Origin: CAZLRH01 sp964562015
Lineage (GTDB): Bacteria; Verrucomicrobiota; Verrucomicrobiia; Opitutales; JABDGR01
Direction of reading: 5' to 3'
Length of the DNA stretch: 64,000 nucleotides
Assembly (NCBI GenBank): GCA_964562015.1
Contig: CAZLRH010000002.1
Coordinates: 248,001-312,000, forward strand
Part shown: positions 60,472 to 64,000 of the stretch, one piece after another
Numbering within the stretch: position 1 is the stretch's first letter
How the letters are laid out: each line of letters begins with the position of its first letter
The notes under the pieces: model-generated
Database searches by the model: none
Told to the model about the DNA's origin: nothing
The model's input: the letters and a program-made list of their open reading frames with translations, nothing else
Position numbers and translations under genes: made by a program

Positions 60472-61044
60472 ATGCCCTTCTTTTCGGCCATCCTCTACCC
60501 CAGCCTGGTGCTGTTGATTTTGGGCGCGACGCTGCTCTGGAATGGGCCGCTCGTGGCCCGCGGCGCGCGCGCGTTTCCACGGTCGCTGCCTGCGACCATC
60601 GTCTTTTTCGGCGGCGGGGCGGCGTGGTTTCTGTGGTATGTGGCCCATCTGGGCGCCGACGATTTCGGCGACTACAAGACCCTGCTCTTGGTACTCTTTG
60701 GCACGGTGGCCCTCGGTTCATTTTTTGTCGTACGGGATTTTCTCGCCGTGCGTGGTCTGGCCATTCTCATCCTGCTCGCGGCGCGGCCGATTCTCGATTC
60801 CTCAATCGCGCTCGACCCGCCGCCGCCCGGCCGCATTTTGCTGAATTCAGCGGTCTACATCGCCATCGCCGCGGCGCTTTATCTGGGCGCGGCGCCGTAT
60901 GCGCTGCGGGATTTTATTGCGTGGCTGTGGAAGCCCGCGCAAGGCGTGCGACCGCGGCTGCTCGGCGCCATTTTTGCCGCCTGCGGCGCGGCCCTGCTGT
61001 TTTTCGCCCTGCGCTACAAGCAGCAGATGGGCGTTGCGTCCTGA
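60472..61044 (+). CDS. Polytopic membrane protein, unknown function
   Basis: A 190-residue protein with about five to six hydrophobic helices (LYPSLVLLILGATLLW, IVFFGGGAAWFLWYVAHLG, TLLLVLFGTVALGSFFVV, LLNSAVYIAIAAALYLGAAP, LLGAIFAACGAALLFFAL). No family recognised. It starts 29 bases after miaB and ends 28 bases before gmk, so it may be part of the same transcript. Confidence 0.65.
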   Translation: MPFFSAILYPSLVLLILGATLLWNGPLVARGARAFPRSLPATIVFFGGGAAWFLWYVAHLGADDFGDYKTLLLVLFGTVALGSFFVVRDFLAVRGLAILILLAARPILDSSIALDPPPPGRILLNSAVYIAIAAALYLGAAPYALRDFIAWLWKPAQGVRPRLLGAIFAACGAALLFFALRYKQQMGVAS

Positions 61045-61072
61045 ATTAACCGTTCACTTTTTCCACTCCGTC

Positions 61073-61726
61073 GTGACACCCCTCCCACCTTTGCCCGAAG
61101 GCCCTGGCCTGCTTTTCGTGCTGGCGGGCCCGGCGGGCAGCGGCAAAACCACCTTGTGTGACGAACTGCTGGCCGTCGCCCCGCGCACGCGCCGGGTCGT
61201 CACCTGCACGAGCCGGGCGCCCCGCCCCGGCGAACGCGACGGCGTGGATTATCACTTTTTGACAGTGGAAGCCTTTGAACAGGCGCTGGCCGCGGGCGAA
61301 TTTTTTGAACACGCCCGCGTGCACAACAATCTCTACGGTTCGCGCACGCGCGACCTGCATGCACTGCTCGCGCAGAATCTCGACATCCTGTTCAACATTG
61401 ATGTGCAAGGGGCCGCCAACCTACGTGCGACGGCTGCCCGCGATCCCGCGCTGGCACCGCGCCTCGTGACGATTTTTCTTTACCCGCCGCCACTCGAGGA
61501 ACTCCGCCTGCGTCTGCGCTCGCGCGGGCAGGATGCCGAGGGGGAAATTGAACGGCGGCTGCGCACGGCGGTGGCCGAAATTGCGCACTGGCCCGACTTC
61601 GATTACCTACTGCCGGCGGGCTCGCGGGAAGACGACCAGCGCCGCCTGCTCGCGATTTACCTCGCGGAACGACTGCACCGCCGCCCCGGCCTGGTGCCAC
61701 CGACGCCCTGGCCGGTGAACCCTTGA
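61073..61726 (+). CDS. gmk: Guanylate kinase
   Basis: A 217-residue GMP kinase. P-loop VLAGPAGSGKTTLCDELL, GMP-binding block TCTSRAPRPGERDGVDYHFL, FFEHARVHNNLYGS and FNIDVQGAANL are all typical, followed by LRLRLRSRGQDAEGEIERRL of the lid. The start GTG at 61073 (MTPLPPLPEGPGLLF) is used; the open frame upstream overlaps the membrane protein gene. It phosphorylates GMP to GDP in nucleotide synthesis. Confidence 0.93.
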   Translation: MTPLPPLPEGPGLLFVLAGPAGSGKTTLCDELLAVAPRTRRVVTCTSRAPRPGERDGVDYHFLTVEAFEQALAAGEFFEHARVHNNLYGSRTRDLHALLAQNLDILFNIDVQGAANLRATAARDPALAPRLVTIFLYPPPLEELRLRLRSRGQDAEGEIERRLRTAVAEIAHWPDFDYLLPAGSREDDQRRLLAIYLAERLHRRPGLVPPTPWPVNP

Positions 61727-61819
61727 GCGGGAGAAGTTGGAATTTTGAGGGCCGAATGGAATCTGATTCACCCTTGGCAACATCGGGTTGCTCATGCTAG
61801 TTCATTTACCGCCCTTCCC

Positions 61820-62491
61820 ATGAAAACCACTCGTCGTTTGTCGTTCTTCCGTCTCGCGTTCCTTTCGAGTCTCCTGGTCCTGTTCGATACCGTGGCTCAC
61901 GCACAAAATACCACCGTTACCGCAAGGCCCAAGCCGACCGCCGCCAACACGACCGCGGCGCTTAAAACGGCCGCAAATACCACGGTAGCCGCCACTGGGG
62001 GAAACATCACCCAGGAGATGGCCCACACGCAGACGCTCGTCACCAAGCGGGCGGACGCACTCAAGACTGCGCTCGCGCCGGATGCGGCCAGTTCCGGCTT
62101 GCTGACCCAGGCGATGTCCGCGCTCTCCGCGGGCAAGGACATTCCGTTCCTGCAATCCCTCACCCAGCTTTACAGCGCGAAACTCACGCCCGCGCAATTG
62201 AAGCTCGCCGGCGAACTGCGCGACGAATCCACCGCGCTGCTGCTGCAACGCAGCGTGGCGGCGCCAAACCCGGCGCTCGGCGGTGCTGTGCACGACACCG
62301 TCACCGCGTTGCGGGCGGGCAATTACACGACTGCGTTCCAGCAACTCACCAGCCTCGCCAGCCAGGCCCAGCTCACGCCCACGCAAAAGGATTTGCTGAA
62401 AAACATCGCCACCCAGTACGCCCCGAAGTCCCTCTCGGACGCCGCCGCGGCGGCCGACAAGGCCCTGAATTCGCTCGGGATTGGCGGGTAG
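61820..62491 (+). CDS. Secreted helical protein, unknown function
   Basis: A 223-residue exported protein with signal peptide RLAFLSSLLVLFDTVAHA and a mature start QNTTVTARPK. After an Asn/Thr/Ala-rich stretch the rest is helical (QTLVTKRADALKTALAPDAA, LLTQAMSALSAGKDIPFLQS, YTTAFQQLTSLASQAQLTPT). The ATG at 61820 is chosen because it starts the signal peptide. No family recognised. Converges with pdhB. Confidence 0.65.
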   Translation: MKTTRRLSFFRLAFLSSLLVLFDTVAHAQNTTVTARPKPTAANTTAALKTAANTTVAATGGNITQEMAHTQTLVTKRADALKTALAPDAASSGLLTQAMSALSAGKDIPFLQSLTQLYSAKLTPAQLKLAGELRDESTALLLQRSVAAPNPALGGAVHDTVTALRAGNYTTAFQQLTSLASQAQLTPTQKDLLKNIATQYAPKSLSDAAAAADKALNSLGIGG

Positions 62492-62584
62492 TTCCCCGTA
62501 ATTTTCCGCCGTCAGGAGCAAGCTTTCCTGTCGGGGCGTTCACGGAGTTTGCGCCCGTGTGCGCGCTGGGTTAAACTTCCCAAC

Positions 62585-63559
62585 TTAACCTACGCTGAGC
62601 GCGGCGCGGACGACGCGTTGCGGGTCGGGGAGCTGCATTTTCTCCAGCGGCATCGAGTAAATCTCGGGCGCGTCGAGCGCGGACACGCGCTTGATCGGGG
62701 CGTCGAGTTCGTCGAAGGCCTCGGACTGGATGAGGTGCGAGATTTGCGCGCCGACACCGCAGAAGGGTTTGTTTTCCTCGACCAGTAGGACGCGGTGGGT
62801 CTTGCGCACGGAGGCCAAAATGGTTTCGACGTCCAGCGGGCGGATGGAGCGCAGGTCCACCACTTCCACGGAAATATCGTGCTCGGCCTGTAAAATTTCG
62901 GCGGCCTTCAAGGAGGTGAGCACCGCGCGCCCGTGGGCGATGATGGACAGATCCGTGCCCTCGCGCTTCACGTCAGCCTTGCCGATGGGCACCACGTAAT
63001 CGCCTTCCGGCACCTCGCCCTTTTCATTGTAAAGAATCGTGTTTTCCATCACGTAAACCGGGTCGTTGTCGCGGATGGCGCTTTTCATCAGGCCCTTGGC
63101 GTCATACGGCGTGGAGGGGCAAACGACTTTCAAGCCCGGGGTGTTGGCGATAAAATTTTCCGGGGTGTGCGAGTGCGTGGCGCCGACGTTGGTGCCGCCG
63201 TTGGCCGGCCCGCGAATCACGATGGGTAGATTGATTTGCCCGCCGGACATGTAACGGATGCTCGCGGCGTTATTAAACACCTGGTCGAACGCGACGTAGC
63301 TGAAGGACCAGAACATCAATTCCATCACCGGCCTGATACCGAGCATGGAGGCGCCGATACCCATGCCGATGAAGCCCGCCTCACTGATGGGCGTGTCCAC
63401 GATGCGTTTCGGGCCGTATTTTTTCAGCAAACCTTCGGTCACCTTATAGGCGCCGTCAAATTGCGCGACCTCCTCGCCCATGATGACGACGTTCGGGTCG
63501 CGTTCCAATTCCTCGGCCATGGCGTGGCGGAGGGCTTCGCGGTAGGTGATGACGGGCAT
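62585..63559 (-). CDS. pdhB: Pyruvate dehydrogenase E1 component, beta subunit
   Basis: A 324-residue transketolase-like E1 beta. It begins MPVITYREALRHAMAEELER, continues VVIMGEEVAQFDGAYKVTEG, ISEAGFIGMGIGASMLGIRP, and HSHTPENFIANTPGLKVVCP, and ends with the beta-subunit C-terminal domain (SVEVVDLRSIRPLDVETILA). With E1 alpha it binds thiamine diphosphate and decarboxylates pyruvate to feed acetyl-CoA synthesis. It lies 136 bases behind the alpha-subunit gene. No E2 or E3 gene is inside the window. Confidence 0.95.
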   Translation of the reverse strand: MPVITYREALRHAMAEELERDPNVVIMGEEVAQFDGAYKVTEGLLKKYGPKRIVDTPISEAGFIGMGIGASMLGIRPVMELMFWSFSYVAFDQVFNNAASIRYMSGGQINLPIVIRGPANGGTNVGATHSHTPENFIANTPGLKVVCPSTPYDAKGLMKSAIRDNDPVYVMENTILYNEKGEVPEGDYVVPIGKADVKREGTDLSIIAHGRAVLTSLKAAEILQAEHDISVEVVDLRSIRPLDVETILASVRKTHRVLLVEENKPFCGVGAQISHLIQSEAFDELDAPIKRVSALDAPEIYSMPLEKMQLPDPQRVVRAALSVG

Positions 63560-63695
63560 GGGCGGGGAAAGTGTGCTAGTGCTTAGTTATTAGTTTCTAG
63601 TTTTAAAATTTTGGTCGCCTTGAGGAATTCTGCTTGTTCCGTTAATTCTGCATAAATAATCTTCGCGGCCTTGGTGTACTTGGTGGTGAATTTTT

Positions 63696-64000
63696 CTACT
63701 CCAGGCCCTGGAAGCAGATGCGGCCCTGGGAGGTGGTTTTGGGGCCGCGATTGTCTTCCTCCCAATAGATGTCCTGCAAAATGGATTCTGGCGGCGGAAA
63801 TGGTGATTCTTCAGCGTATTTGACGGAAGCGGCGGCCTCCGCACGCGCTTCCTCGTCAATTTTCGCCACGGCGTCGTTATCCAATACGCCCTCGTGGATG
63901 AGGCACTTCTGGAAGAGCGTAATGGGGTCCCTGTTTTCCCTATATTCGGTGATTTCGGTTTTGTCGCGGTAGGTCTGGTCCGGATCCGACATCGAATGCC
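63696..64000 (-). CDS. pdhA: Pyruvate dehydrogenase E1 component, alpha subunit, 3' part
   Basis: The C-terminal 101 residues of an E1 alpha; the gene continues beyond the window. The frame reads GHSMSDPDQTYRDKTEI at the window edge, the conserved phosphorylation-loop region of pyruvate dehydrogenase E1 alpha, and ends with the helical C-terminus (DEEARAEAAASVKYAEESPF) and WEEDNRGPKTTSQGRICFQG, an extension a little longer than in many homologues. It precedes pdhB on the same strand. Confidence 0.9.
   Translation of the reverse strand, partial: HSMSDPDQTYRDKTEITEYRENRDPITLFQKCLIHEGVLDNDAVAKIDEEARAEAAASVKYAEESPFPPPESILQDIYWEEDNRGPKTTSQGRICFQGLE

Noticed and set aside
1..64000. CRISPR array, rRNA genes, riboswitches or replication origin
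   Set aside because: No regularly spaced direct repeats, rRNA core sequences, known riboswitch cores or DnaA-box clusters were noticed on reading.

Overview
The window looks like a chromosomal segment of a GC-rich, Gram-negative bacterium of the PVC superphylum, most likely Verrucomicrobiota (Opitutales-like). This is inferred from the gene mix: outer-membrane assembly genes (BamD-like, LptE-like), an rpmF-plsX-fabH cluster, a PEP-CTERM protein and exosortase, betaine-lipid genes, many secreted proteins of unknown function, and abundant short GC-rich palindromic repeats. No rRNA, CRISPR array or origin was seen.

Layout. 1-5.7 kb: the 3' end of an outer-membrane beta-barrel gene, the betaine-lipid pair btaA/btaB, a small EamA-type membrane protein and an acyltransferase/acyl-ACP synthetase fusion. 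5.9-10.7 kb: a flavoprotein disulfide reductase, a secreted transglutaminase-like protein and a PAS/LOV-like histidine kinase. 10.8-13.2 kb: an AT-richer restriction-modification island (Vsr, C5 methyltransferase, GIY-YIG nuclease) next to a gene remnant. 13.2-21.5 kb: pyrophosphatase, an orphan sugar-binding lipoprotein, a large beta-propeller-like protein, a secreted calpain-like protease, and a three-gene operon holding a repeated domain not recognised here. 21.9-27.1 kb: housekeeping genes rpmF, plsX, fabH, bamD-like, lptE-like and rpe. 27.2-34.2 kb: secreted proteins, an AP2-type protein, a stand-alone ArnA-like formyltransferase, a MoaD-like protein paired with a BNR-repeat protein, and a Y-family polymerase behind a putative LexA box. 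34.4-36.7 kb: an AT-rich membrane protein, an SRAP (HMCES/YedK) repair protein and an Abi-C-type protein. 36.8-38.4 kb: a protein with a formin-like proline-rich tail.

38.57-42.46 kb: an exosortase and its predicted VIT-domain substrate, exactly bracketed by two same-strand tRNA-Tyr copies, one of them decayed. 42.72-46.53 kb: an intact-looking 3.8-kb transposon with about 36-bp terminal inverted repeats, an 8-bp target duplication, an IS1-type DDE transposase and passenger genes that include regulators and a tRNA-like sequence. 46.6-64 kb returns to core DNA: secreted proteins, DoxX and YHS proteins, a CHAD protein, an ABC-2 exporter, an EEP hydrolase, a GH63-type glucosidase, miaB, gmk and pdhA/pdhB.

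The most unusual items are the passenger-carrying IS1-type transposon, the tRNA-Tyr-flanked exosortase cassette, the restriction island, the SOS-linked repair genes, the calpain-like secreted protease, and the unrecognised repeat family at 18.8-21.5 kb. All functions are read from sequence motifs without database searches; start codons were moved inward where signal peptides, gene overlaps or family N-termini favoured this.
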